From: a virus
Reading direction: 5' to 3' (one strand)
Length of the DNA: 64,000 nt
Virus record (IMG/VR): IMGVR_UViG_3300030943_000008
Coordinates: 1-64,000 of that record
Below the pieces are notes generated by a model. That model was not told the origin of the DNA, did no database searches, and saw nothing but the letters and a program-made list of their open reading frames with translations. The translations under genes were made by a program, and so were the position numbers. This document shows positions 45,474 to 53,394 of the stretch, one piece after another; positions within the stretch are counted from its first letter, which is position 1; each line of letters begins with the position of its first letter.

Positions 45474-47224
45474 CCGACTTTAAGGAAAGCGACCACCCGC
45501 GCGCTCCAGACGGCAAGTTTGGATCTGGTGGCGGCGGAAGTTCATCCACGTCAAAACCATCGGTGTCTTTTTCGGCCCCTCTGGATACTGAGGAACGGCA
45601 GGCCCTGTCCGATTATGCCGGGCAAGCTTACGTAGACGTTAATGAATCGCTGCGGACTGGCGCGAAGATGACGCCGGAAAATCGCCTGTTAGTGGAGACT
45701 ATGGACGACGCATTTGAAAAGGCGTCAACCGACCACGAGATGACTGTCTACCGATCAGTGGTATCGGGATTTTGGCAACCGCTCGTAGGCAATGTGAAGC
45801 CTGGCGATGTCGTGACCGACAAATCGTACACATCAACAACCACAAATCCAGAAGGAGTGAAGCGGTTCGGGTCTCATACGGTTGAGATCAAAGTTCCAAA
45901 GGGCGCGAAAGCAATCCCGATGGATGGTATTTCCAAATACGAGCACGAGTCGGAAGTCGTGTTAGGACGGGGGACACAATTTGAAGTCGTAAGCACGACC
46001 CCACAAAAAACAGTCCTTCGGGTTATCCCGGCCGGCACAATTGGAAAAGACGAGACGATGACCGCTGTTCTTGCCGCGAACTCTGCGATTCCGGCCAGCT
46101 TGCGCAAGAAGGCCTACGACTCGTCCGCGCTGGCGGGGATTACCAAGCATGCAGCCGGCGTCCTGCACGTCGCGCCCGATGGCGATATTCTGCTGCTGCG
46201 CCGTGCCGGCGAGCCGGGCAAGGACAATTTCGTCGGACATTGGGCGTTGCCAGGCGGCGGCGTTGACGATGGTGAGACCCCCGAGCAGGGCGCCGTCCGC
46301 GAGAACCGCGAGGAAATGGGCGTCGACGTCGATCCCGCGAAGCTCAAGCCGCTGGACCGCACCAAGACGCCGAACGGCATGGCCTTCCACACGTTCGCGC
46401 ATCCGGCCGCGACCAAATTTTCCCCGACGCTGAACGACGAGCACAGCGGCGCCGGCTGGTTCGGTTTGCATGAGCTGCCGCGGCCGCTGCATCCCGCCGT
46501 CGAAAAGACGCTCCGCGATCAGGTCGGCGTCAAGGACGACATGTCACCAGAGGATGCGAAGACGGCCGGAGAGGGTCTGGCGTCGTGGGCGGCAGAACCG
46601 GGCGAAGATTTTCCGGCAACTGATTCGGCGCTGCTGCTGGCGCTTGATCGAGACTCCGTCCGAGAGACGGATAGCAGCGGGCGCCTGCACATCGAAACAG
46701 CGAATATCTGCAAGGCATGCGTTTCGCCCTATCGAGGGTCGGAAATCCCCGGATGGAAAGACCTCGGGCTCGATCCTGATGAAGTCTATCAACTGCTTCG
46801 TGATCCGGATGAGCTGCGAAAGTCTGTGGCGAGCGCGAACGGCATTCAGTTGCTGCGCAAGCACATTCCGGTCAGCGCAGAAGATCACCAGCCATGGGAT
46901 GTTGTTGGCGCGGTGGGTACGAATGCAAAGTGGGTTGATCCATACATTCAAAACGGCCTGACGGTGTGGCCTGCCGCCGATATCGCCAGCGTTCTGTCCG
47001 GCAAGAAGAAAATGCTGAGTCCGGGGTATCACTACAAGCCGGACCTGACGCCAGGCGTTTTTGAGGGCGTGAAATACCAAATTGTGATGCGGAATATTAT
47101 CTTCAATCACCTCGCCATCGTCGAGGATGGGAGACAGGGAAGCGACATCGTGATCGGTGACTCAGATCCGTTCGCGGCGGGATGGGAGATCGTCGAGGCT
47201 GCGATTTTGGCTTTGCGCCCGTAA
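45470..47224 (+). CDS. Three-domain protein: ADP-ribosyltransferase, Nudix hydrolase, DUF2213 prohead-protease-like domain
   Basis: 584 residues. Residues 5-20 (KESDHPRAPDGKFGSG) are a tag shared with the portal. Residues 35-190 are an ART domain: catalytic Arg in VYRSV (R95), STS-type strand SYTSTTT (119-125) and the E-x-E in YEHESEVVLGRG (E160/E162). Residues 225-355 are a Nudix domain with box GGVDDGETPEQGAVRENREE. Residues 395-575 are DUF2213 (RLHIETANICKA, CVSPYRGSEIPG, LSPGYHYKPD, RNIIFNHLAIVEDGR). If the protease part cuts the chain in the prohead, the ART and Nudix parts could be injected with the DNA. Its C-terminal partner domain appears to be cut off by the insertion at 47225. Confidence 0.88.
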   Translation: MTDFKESDHPRAPDGKFGSGGGGSSSTSKPSVSFSAPLDTEERQALSDYAGQAYVDVNESLRTGAKMTPENRLLVETMDDAFEKASTDHEMTVYRSVVSGFWQPLVGNVKPGDVVTDKSYTSTTTNPEGVKRFGSHTVEIKVPKGAKAIPMDGISKYEHESEVVLGRGTQFEVVSTTPQKTVLRVIPAGTIGKDETMTAVLAANSAIPASLRKKAYDSSALAGITKHAAGVLHVAPDGDILLLRRAGEPGKDNFVGHWALPGGGVDDGETPEQGAVRENREEMGVDVDPAKLKPLDRTKTPNGMAFHTFAHPAATKFSPTLNDEHSGAGWFGLHELPRPLHPAVEKTLRDQVGVKDDMSPEDAKTAGEGLASWAAEPGEDFPATDSALLLALDRDSVRETDSSGRLHIETANICKACVSPYRGSEIPGWKDLGLDPDEVYQLLRDPDELRKSVASANGIQLLRKHIPVSAEDHQPWDVVGAVGTNAKWVDPYIQNGLTVWPAADIASVLSGKKKMLSPGYHYKPDLTPGVFEGVKYQIVMRNIIFNHLAIVEDGRQGSDIVIGDSDPFAAGWEIVEAAILALRP

Positions 47225-47979
47225 ACCCATCCATTGGGCAATTCTTCATGAGGCTTCAGTCTCTTTGTTGAAGTGCCGTCGTTTATCCATCGGGTGCCCA
47301 TCGCTACAGTTTTTATTATGTCGCTGTTGATATTGAAGCGGCCTCTTTTCCAGCCTGCTGGAATTTTGTCGTCAGAGTTAATTCGACGATCGTTTTTTCC
47401 ATCATTTATCCAAAAAACGGCTGTCACGGTCAGGGATGCTTTCAAGGCAGCGGTGGAACGTTCTTCGGGGGTGGTTTGGCTCATTCTGGTGACGGCCCCC
47501 TTTTGACCTGCGATTTTTCTTCTCGCTGCGCCGAGGTTCTGTTGGCGCGACAACGCGCGTTCGCGTCGAGCTTCTGGCGAATGCCTTCGGTGGGCGTCAC
47601 TGATCGCCTTACTGACTTGGAGTCGTTTTTCCGGTGAGTATGAAGCGGCCAACTCCCTCGCTGATTCCGAAGTCATTCCATCCCCGCCAGGAGAAATGTT
47701 CGTCAGAGGTCCGTGCCCCGTTTTTCTTCGCCCAATAGCTGCGATGAATGCGCTTTCAATTTCTAGCGCTTCGATCTCCGTGACGCCCTCTCTTATGAAA
47801 ACGAATGGCACATAGCCCATCTCTTCCACGGTTCTCTTCAAAAAGGCGTTCTTCATGTGGTTGTGCCGTGAGGGGACCAAGGTACTTTGGATTCTAGTTC
47901 CGCATCCTTTGCCGACATATCGAGGAATGGCGTTTTCGTCGAAGAGGATGTAGACATAGAAGATCGCTGGATCGGACAT
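47107..47979 (-). CDS. GIY-YIG homing endonuclease inserted in the head operon
   Basis: 290 residues from ATG. FYVYILFDENAIPRYVGKG is the GIY-YIG variant, followed by TEIEALEIESAFIAAIGRR (catalytic Glu helix). NUMOD-like region SPEKRLQVSKAISDAHRR and two copies of a W-I-N-D-G...P-x-G-W-x-x-GR motif (WINDGKNDRRINSDDKIPAG, then WINDGTSTKRLKPHEELPNG) for DNA binding. The last 30 residues are read antisense through the end of the ART-Nudix gene, so the stop is not native. AT-richer than the neighbours. Confidence 0.85.
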   Translation of the reverse strand: MSDPAIFYVYILFDENAIPRYVGKGCGTRIQSTLVPSRHNHMKNAFLKRTVEEMGYVPFVFIREGVTEIEALEIESAFIAAIGRRKTGHGPLTNISPGGDGMTSESARELAASYSPEKRLQVSKAISDAHRRHSPEARRERALSRQQNLGAARRKIAGQKGAVTRMSQTTPEERSTAALKASLTVTAVFWINDGKNDRRINSDDKIPAGWKRGRFNINSDIIKTVAMGTRWINDGTSTKRLKPHEELPNGWVYGRKAKIAASTISHPAANGSESPITMSLPCLPSSTMAR

Positions 47980-48181
47980 GGCAAAACTCAACGTTAAGGA
48001 AATTCGGGATAATCTCCGGCTTAGTCAGCCGGAATTTGCGGCGCGCTTTGGTTTTAATCTCGGAACGCTCCGACAGTGGGAGCAAGGCCGGCGCCAACCT
48101 GATAGCGCTGCCAGGGTGCTGCTTTCCGTCATCTCCCACGCTCCGAATGTCGTCGATGAGGCACTATCTATAGGCACGTGA
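47978..48181 (+). CDS. XRE-family helix-turn-helix regulator
   Basis: 67 residues. KEIRDNLRLSQPEFAARFGF, NLGTLRQWEQGRRQPDSAAR is a textbook Cro/CI HTH of the YiaG/HigA-antitoxin-like type. Its ATG (47978-47980) overlaps the ATG of the GIY-YIG gene on the other strand (47979-47977), so the two divergent genes share their start region. Usually such proteins pair with a toxin; no toxin is evident here. The gap 48182-48273 holds no gene. Confidence 0.85.
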   Translation: MAKLNVKEIRDNLRLSQPEFAARFGFNLGTLRQWEQGRRQPDSAARVLLSVISHAPNVVDEALSIGT

Positions 48182-48273
48182 GATGCAGTGCGTCATAGAC
48201 ATACTATGAAATTGCAGCGAAATCAGTCAAATCTTGCGCGAACTCGAATCTTGTCCACGAAGGCTGCTGATAA

Positions 48274-49302
48274 ATGACTGCGCTCCGGGATGCATTGCGC
48301 AAGAAATATCGAAGCCCGAAGGATGCACTTCAGGCGCTTGGCCTCGACGAGGCACTTTTGACCCCTCAGGAGAACATCATGGCGAAGCCGACCCGAATTG
48401 GCGCATTGGTCCTGTCCAGTACCGCCGCCGCCGTTGCCCCGCTGCTGGCGATGGATTCCAAGGTCACGCTTCCGAAGGACCTATTCGCGGGTCTGACATC
48501 CAAGAACATCAAGGCCAACAAGGCGGCGCTGCTCGCCGGCGTCCGGCTGGCGCTGGACGGCAAGCTTCGTAAGGGCCTGGCGCTCGATGCCTCCATGGCC
48601 GGCCTCGCCAAGGCCATCGACGCTTTCGAGGACATGGACGACGCGGTCGACGAAGCCGGCGAGAATGATCTGGAGAAGGTCGCCTCGGTCGATCCGGTCG
48701 CCGCCGAAATCCTGAAGGAAAAGAAGGACGACGACGGCGTGTTCGACTCTGCCGACCTGATGGCCTTCCTGAAGGGCAAGGGCATGTCGGACGAAGATAT
48801 TGCCGCCGCCTGCGCGATGCTCCCGGCTGCTGGCGCCGTCGACGAAGCCGAGACCCCCGAAGAAAAGGCCACCCGCGAGAAGAAAGAAGCGGAAGCCGCC
48901 GCAGCGAAGGACGCCGAGATGAAGGACATGGTCACGAAGCCGGCGATGGATGCTGCGCTGGCCGCCATCCGCACCGCCACCATCAAGGAAGTGCGCGACA
49001 CCGAGCGCGGCATCCGCCAGGCGCTCGCCGATGTCGCGCCATACGTTGGGGAAATCCCGGCGTCGATGGCCTTCGACAGCGCCGCCGACGTCCGCCGCCA
49101 CGCGCTGACCATGCTTGGCGTCGAGGGCGCCAAGACGATCCACGCTGACGCCCTGGCCCCGGTGCTGGCCGCGCAGCGCAAGATCGGCCACCGCACCTCC
49201 GAGCAGTCTGTCCGCGAAATGCCGATGGGCATGGATAGCGCCAGCATCGACAGCGCCACCAAGTACGCGCCCGGCCTGGCTCACATCGAAATCGGCGGCT
49301 GA
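48274..49302 (+). CDS. C-terminal part of a DUF2213-type head protein (scaffold-like), probably split off
   Basis: 342 residues. The first 35 (LRDALRKKYRSPKDALQALG) look like the end of a longer protein; an internal ATG at 48379 (MAKPTRIGAL) has the better ribosome site (CAGGAGAACATC). Then helical segments, an acidic Lys/Glu/Ala coiled coil (EEKATREKKEAEAAAAKDAE) and a conserved end RGIRQALADVAPYVGEIPAS with MAFDSAADVRRHALTMLGVE. In other phages I know this C-terminus belongs to the same chain as DUF2213 and may act as scaffold. Here it is separated from it by the GIY-YIG/XRE insertion. Confidence 0.7.
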   Translation: MTALRDALRKKYRSPKDALQALGLDEALLTPQENIMAKPTRIGALVLSSTAAAVAPLLAMDSKVTLPKDLFAGLTSKNIKANKAALLAGVRLALDGKLRKGLALDASMAGLAKAIDAFEDMDDAVDEAGENDLEKVASVDPVAAEILKEKKDDDGVFDSADLMAFLKGKGMSDEDIAAACAMLPAAGAVDEAETPEEKATREKKEAEAAAAKDAEMKDMVTKPAMDAALAAIRTATIKEVRDTERGIRQALADVAPYVGEIPASMAFDSAADVRRHALTMLGVEGAKTIHADALAPVLAAQRKIGHRTSEQSVREMPMGMDSASIDSATKYAPGLAHIEIGG

Positions 49303-49361
49303 TCGCAACCCATCCCGAGGCAGGACCGCCTCCACTGAGATTTTTCTAACAGGAGAACGAA

Positions 49362-50306
49362 ATGTCGAACGGATGGCAGCAGCAGGTTTACGGTAATCCG
49401 GCGATCGGCGTCGCGGGTCAGCGTTGCAGCGAAAACCCCCTGAGCAGCTTCGACGTCGGTCCGGGCGGCTTGGTCGCTGGTCCGAATGGCGTCACCGTTG
49501 GCCGCTTCGCATGGGTCGTGCCTCCGCTGGACCCGAACGGCACCCCGACGATTGCGAACAACTTCGGTTCCGGTCCGGTGGCTGGTTTCGTGATGCGCAA
49601 CCTGCAGGGCACGCAGCCGAACTTCCTGGCCTATGCGGGCATGACCATCCTGCCGGGCTACGAGATGGCCCTGCAGATCGCTGGCGACTTCCTGGTGAAG
49701 AATGAGGGCGCCACAGCGGTGGTTCCCGGCATGAAGGCCTATGCCGACCTTGCGACCGGAGCGGTCAGCTTTGCGGCCACCGGTTCGCCGGCTGTCGGCG
49801 GCGCCGCCACCGGCACCATCGCGGCGGGCACCGGTTCGTTCACTGGTTCCATTGCCGGCGACGTCATGACCATCACGGCGGTCGGATCCGGCTTGGCTGT
49901 CCCGGGCGGCATTCTGTCCGGCACCAACGTCGCGACCGGGACCGCGATCGTCAGCCAGTTGAGCGGAACGGCTAACGGCGTTGGCACCTATCGGGTCAGC
50001 ATTCCGAATCAGACTGTGGCTTCGGCCACGATCTCCGAGACCTATGGCTTGTTCACCGCGGTGAGCGGCCTGACCGGCAACTTCGAGGTCGGCGACGTGC
50101 TTTCGGGTTCTGGCGTCACCGCTGGCACTGTCATCACCGGTCTCGGAACCGGAACGGGTGGTCTCGGCACCTATTACGTCTCGCCGACGCAGACCGCCGG
50201 CAGCACCGCCATTTCGGCGACCGGTAACGTGGAGACCAAGTGGTTCGCTCGGTCGTCGGGTCTCGTTGGCGACGTGGTGAAGATCAGCTCATACCCGCTG
50301 GGCTGA
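49362..50306 (+). CDS. Head decoration/structural cement protein with repeat insertions
   Basis: 314 residues after AACAGGAGAACGAA. The N-terminal part (VYGNPAIGVAGQRCSENPLS, GFVMRNLQGTQPNFLAYAGM, GYEMALQIAGDFLVKNEG) is like phage structural-cement/decoration proteins encoded before the capsid. It contains two copies of a beta repeat (LSGTNVATGTAIVSQLSGT, then GVGTYRVSIPNQTV; and LSGSGVTAGTVITGLGTGTG, then GLGTYYVSPTQTAG) inserted before the end (WFARSSGLVGDVVKISSYPLG minus one). Same repeats occur in tail proteins here. Confidence 0.75.
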   Translation: MSNGWQQQVYGNPAIGVAGQRCSENPLSSFDVGPGGLVAGPNGVTVGRFAWVVPPLDPNGTPTIANNFGSGPVAGFVMRNLQGTQPNFLAYAGMTILPGYEMALQIAGDFLVKNEGATAVVPGMKAYADLATGAVSFAATGSPAVGGAATGTIAAGTGSFTGSIAGDVMTITAVGSGLAVPGGILSGTNVATGTAIVSQLSGTANGVGTYRVSIPNQTVASATISETYGLFTAVSGLTGNFEVGDVLSGSGVTAGTVITGLGTGTGGLGTYYVSPTQTAGSTAISATGNVETKWFARSSGLVGDVVKISSYPLG

Positions 50307-50356
50307 TAGGCAGCCGGTCGGAAAATACCAGCAAAGTTTGAACAGGAGCGACATCG

Positions 50357-51463
50357 ATGAACCGGCAAGAAGCGCGAGCAGAATGGCAGAAGGTCAAAGG
50401 CGCCTATGAGGCGGCTGGCGTCATCCTGCCGGGTGTCACGATGTTCACCCCGGACGAATTTCGGAACAGCACCCTTTCCATCAACGATCTGGCGATGGAC
50501 GCGGCCGGCACGCTGGTGACGGACCCGAACTCGGCAATCCCCGCCATTCTGACCACGTCGATCGATCCCGAAGTGATCCGCATCGCGTTCGCGCCGACCC
50601 AGATGGGCGAAATCCTCGGCGGCGAGCAGAAGGTCGGCGACTGGCTCGACGAAACCCGGCTGTTCCCGGTCATCGAAGATACCGGCGAAGTTTCGAGCTA
50701 CGACGACTATTCGAACAACGGCATGGCTGGCATCAACTTCAACTACCCGGCCCTGCAGTCCTACCTGTTCCAGACCATCCTGCATTACGGCGAACGCGAG
50801 ACCGCGCGCGCCGGCCTGATGCGAATCAACTATGTCGGCGATCTCAACCGCGCCGCCGCCAATATGCTGAACCGGTTCGCCAACCTGACCTATGCGTTCG
50901 GCGTCCAGGGGCTGCAGAATTACGGCCTCATCAACAACCCGTACCTGTCGAGCTTCATCACGCCGATCGTCAAGGCGTGGGGCGGCACCAGCTGGTTCGA
51001 TCAGGGCTCGCCAGCCGCGACCGCCAACGAGGTCTACAACGACATCGTCGCCCTGGTGAACAAGGCCATCGCGCAGACCAACGGCACGGTCGACCTCAAG
51101 GCCAGCATGACGCTGGCGATGTCGCCGGGATCGGAAGTCGCGCTGACCTTCACGAACAGTTTCGGCGTCAACGTGACCGACCTGCTCAAGAAGAACTTCC
51201 CGAACATGAAGATCAAGACCGCCGTCCAATACGGCGCCACCACGACCTTCAACACGCAGGGCTATTCGCCGGTCGGCAACGTCGTGCAGTTGATCATCGA
51301 CGAGATCGACGGCCAGAAGGTCGCGAAGCCGGCGTTTAACGAAAAGATGCGCGCGCACAAGATCATCCCGGAACTGTCGAGCTGGAAGCAGAAGCTCACC
51401 GGCGGAACGTGGGGGGTTATAATGCGCCTGCCCCTCGGCAGCGTGGGCATGATCGGCGTCTGA
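50357..51463 (+). CDS. Major capsid protein (DUF2184-like)
   Basis: 368 residues. LSINDLAMDAAGTLVTDPNS, ILTTSIDPEVIRIAFAPTQM, ETRLFPVIEDTGEVSSYDDY and AFGVQGLQNYGLINNPYL match the DUF2184 capsid family of HK97 fold. Preceded by the decoration protein and followed by a terminator, the usual place of the most expressed head gene. Ribosome site AACAGGAGCGACATCG. Confidence 0.88.
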   Translation: MNRQEARAEWQKVKGAYEAAGVILPGVTMFTPDEFRNSTLSINDLAMDAAGTLVTDPNSAIPAILTTSIDPEVIRIAFAPTQMGEILGGEQKVGDWLDETRLFPVIEDTGEVSSYDDYSNNGMAGINFNYPALQSYLFQTILHYGERETARAGLMRINYVGDLNRAAANMLNRFANLTYAFGVQGLQNYGLINNPYLSSFITPIVKAWGGTSWFDQGSPAATANEVYNDIVALVNKAIAQTNGTVDLKASMTLAMSPGSEVALTFTNSFGVNVTDLLKKNFPNMKIKTAVQYGATTTFNTQGYSPVGNVVQLIIDEIDGQKVAKPAFNEKMRAHKIIPELSSWKQKLTGGTWGVIMRLPLGSVGMIGV

Positions 51464-51498
51464 CGCGCTCTATCGCGTTTAGGGAAAAAAGTGTACAG

Positions 51499-51533
51499 AA
51501 CATCGGTCCCGGCAATCGGGGCCGATGTTTTTT
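51499..51533 (+). terminator. Intrinsic terminator after the capsid gene
   Basis: AACATCGGTCCC/GGGGCCGATGTT stem with a 7-nt loop and a run of six T. Marks the end of the head operon. Confidence 0.88.
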
Positions 51534-51551
51534 CATGAGGGAATGACGACA

Positions 51552-52184
51552 ATGGCGACAGCAGCAGAGAAGCGCGCGGCACGGGAAGCGGCACAGCATC
51601 AGGCAGCGGAGCGCGCGCCAGCGGTGGCCGCCGCAAACGCCGCGGCTGCACAAGATCCGGGTTCGGTGCGATCCGCCGATGTGATCAAGCCGCAATCGGC
51701 CGGCGGCAAGGTAACGGTGGCGTGCAAGCTCGGCATCGGCTGGTTTGATCTGCAGATTTATCAGCCCAAGAAGGTGCAGGAAAACACGCAGACAGGCCCG
51801 CGCGAGATCACGCAGTTCTTTCCGGTGCCGGGCGTCGTCCGCATCCGCGGCACGGCCTACCCGCGCGGAACGCCGCCGGAAGGCTTCCCGGCCCGGCCCG
51901 AAATGGTCGGCGGGTACGCATTGACGCGCGGCGTCGATGAACATTTCTGGGATACGTGGGTTGAGCAACAGAAGAAGAGCCCGTATGTGCTCAACAAGAT
52001 GATCTTCGCGTATGAGCGCGAGTCCGACGTCAAGGGGCTGGCGCTCGACCACAAGGATGCGATGAGCGGGCTTGAACCGCTCAACCCGAAGAAAGACCCG
52101 CGGGCGCCGAAGTCGACGAACAAGTCCGTCACGGACGTCGAGACAGAAGAATCCCGCGCCGCTAAGATGGGCCAGCAGGCCTGA
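51552..52184 (+). CDS. Structural protein after the capsid
   Basis: 210 residues (ATG at 51543 possible). Ala/Glu/Arg-rich start (AAEKRAAREAAQHQAAERAP), then a beta domain VACKLGIGWFDLQIYQPKKV with FPVPGVVRIRGTAYPRGTPP and GGYALTRGVDEHFWDTWVEQ. This resembles virion proteins encoded between capsid and connectors; function not established. Confidence 0.65.
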   Translation: MATAAEKRAAREAAQHQAAERAPAVAAANAAAAQDPGSVRSADVIKPQSAGGKVTVACKLGIGWFDLQIYQPKKVQENTQTGPREITQFFPVPGVVRIRGTAYPRGTPPEGFPARPEMVGGYALTRGVDEHFWDTWVEQQKKSPYVLNKMIFAYERESDVKGLALDHKDAMSGLEPLNPKKDPRAPKSTNKSVTDVETEESRAAKMGQQA

Positions 52185-52214
52185 TTCCCAACCATCAGGA
52201 CAAGGAACGCACCA

Positions 52215-52856
52215 ATGACCGAACGCCGCCTCGTAAAGGTCGCCTGCACGATCCCGAACGGCCTGACGATCCATTTGCCGGGCATCAGCCACGACGACGG
52301 CACCGGAAAGCAGATCGCTTCCATGGGTCAGAAGATCACCCTCAAGGGACCCGGCGCGCTTGCGCTGGGCGTCAACCAGCCGACCAGCGACGAATCCATC
52401 CTGACTGTGGTCGACGAGGAAGTCATGAATGCGTGGCTTGCGCACAACGCCCTCAGTCCGATGGTCACCGGCGGTGCCGTCTACATCGTCGGACCCGTCG
52501 ATCAGCCCGAGGAAGAGCCGTTTGATCCGGCTGCGCAGGAGCCCGAAACCTCGATCCAGCAGGTCGAACTTGGCGCTGCCGTGGGCGACACAGGCAAGGA
52601 CGATGGGGACGCTGGCGGCGGACAGAAGGACGACGGCAAAGGTGAGAAGCCCGCGCCCGAGCATTTCAGCGCAGATCGCGCCAAGGAAATCGGCGGCTAT
52701 CCGAATGGTGCGGTGCTGGCGTCGGTGGCGCTGCCCGGCGTCGACTGGGTCAGCGAAGTCGACGGCAACATGACCGATCCGGATAGCGGCGAGGCCGAGG
52801 GCTGGGTTGAGCGCGAGGCTGCTGATCCTGAATCCGACGACGAAGGTCAGTTCTAA
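52215..52856 (+). CDS. Structural/connector-region protein
   Basis: 213 residues. RRLVKVACTIPNGLTIHLPG, a conserved central part VDEEVMNAWLAHNALSPMVT and then an acidic, Gly/Asp/Lys-rich disordered stretch. The first 90 residues resemble small phage proteins that may help head completion. The acidic tail suggests binding to basic partners. Family unknown. Confidence 0.6.
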   Translation: MTERRLVKVACTIPNGLTIHLPGISHDDGTGKQIASMGQKITLKGPGALALGVNQPTSDESILTVVDEEVMNAWLAHNALSPMVTGGAVYIVGPVDQPEEEPFDPAAQEPETSIQQVELGAAVGDTGKDDGDAGGGQKDDGKGEKPAPEHFSADRAKEIGGYPNGAVLASVALPGVDWVSEVDGNMTDPDSGEAEGWVEREAADPESDDEGQF

Positions 52857-53372
52857 ATGAGCACCCCGACCCAGCCGATCACGTTCGTCTACGCAGACTG
52901 GGTCGGGATGTTTCCCGAGTTCTCCGCCGTATCGCCGGCGATGGGGCAGATTTATTTCGATATCGCCGATGCCTATTTCGCGAACAGCATCTTCAACCCG
53001 GCGTTCGGCTGCGGCGATCCGGAATCCATCGCGCGCATGACCCGGCTGTCCTACATGGTGACGGCGCATATCGCGTGGCTGCTGGCGCCGCGGGACCTGA
53101 ACGGCAATCCGTCGGCGACCGGCCAGCCAGCCTCCCCGCTGGTGGGCCGCATCAATTCAGCGACGGAAGGATCCGTCTCGCTCGGCATCGAACTCACTGG
53201 CGGCGGATCGCCCTCGGAGGCGTTTTTCACGCAGACGAAATATGGTTTTCTTTTTTGGCAGGCCACTGCGCAATACCGCACCGCGCAATATCTCGCCAAC
53301 CCGACCTATGTGGCCGGCACCGGCGTGCCGTTCGGGCTGGGCTATCGCGGGCGCCGCGGTGGCGGTTTCTAA
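52857..53372 (+). CDS. DUF4054 head-tail connector protein
   Basis: 171 residues starting directly after the previous stop. WVGMFPEFSAVSPAMGQIYF, then DIADAYFANSIFNPA and RLSYMVTAHIAWLLAPRDLN match DUF4054, an all-helical head-completion/connector protein. FFTQTKYGFLFWQATAQYRT is the conserved C-terminal segment. Confidence 0.85.
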   Translation: MSTPTQPITFVYADWVGMFPEFSAVSPAMGQIYFDIADAYFANSIFNPAFGCGDPESIARMTRLSYMVTAHIAWLLAPRDLNGNPSATGQPASPLVGRINSATEGSVSLGIELTGGGSPSEAFFTQTKYGFLFWQATAQYRTAQYLANPTYVAGTGVPFGLGYRGRRGGGF

Positions 53373-53394
53373 TGAAATAAGGTAGATTCAAGGG

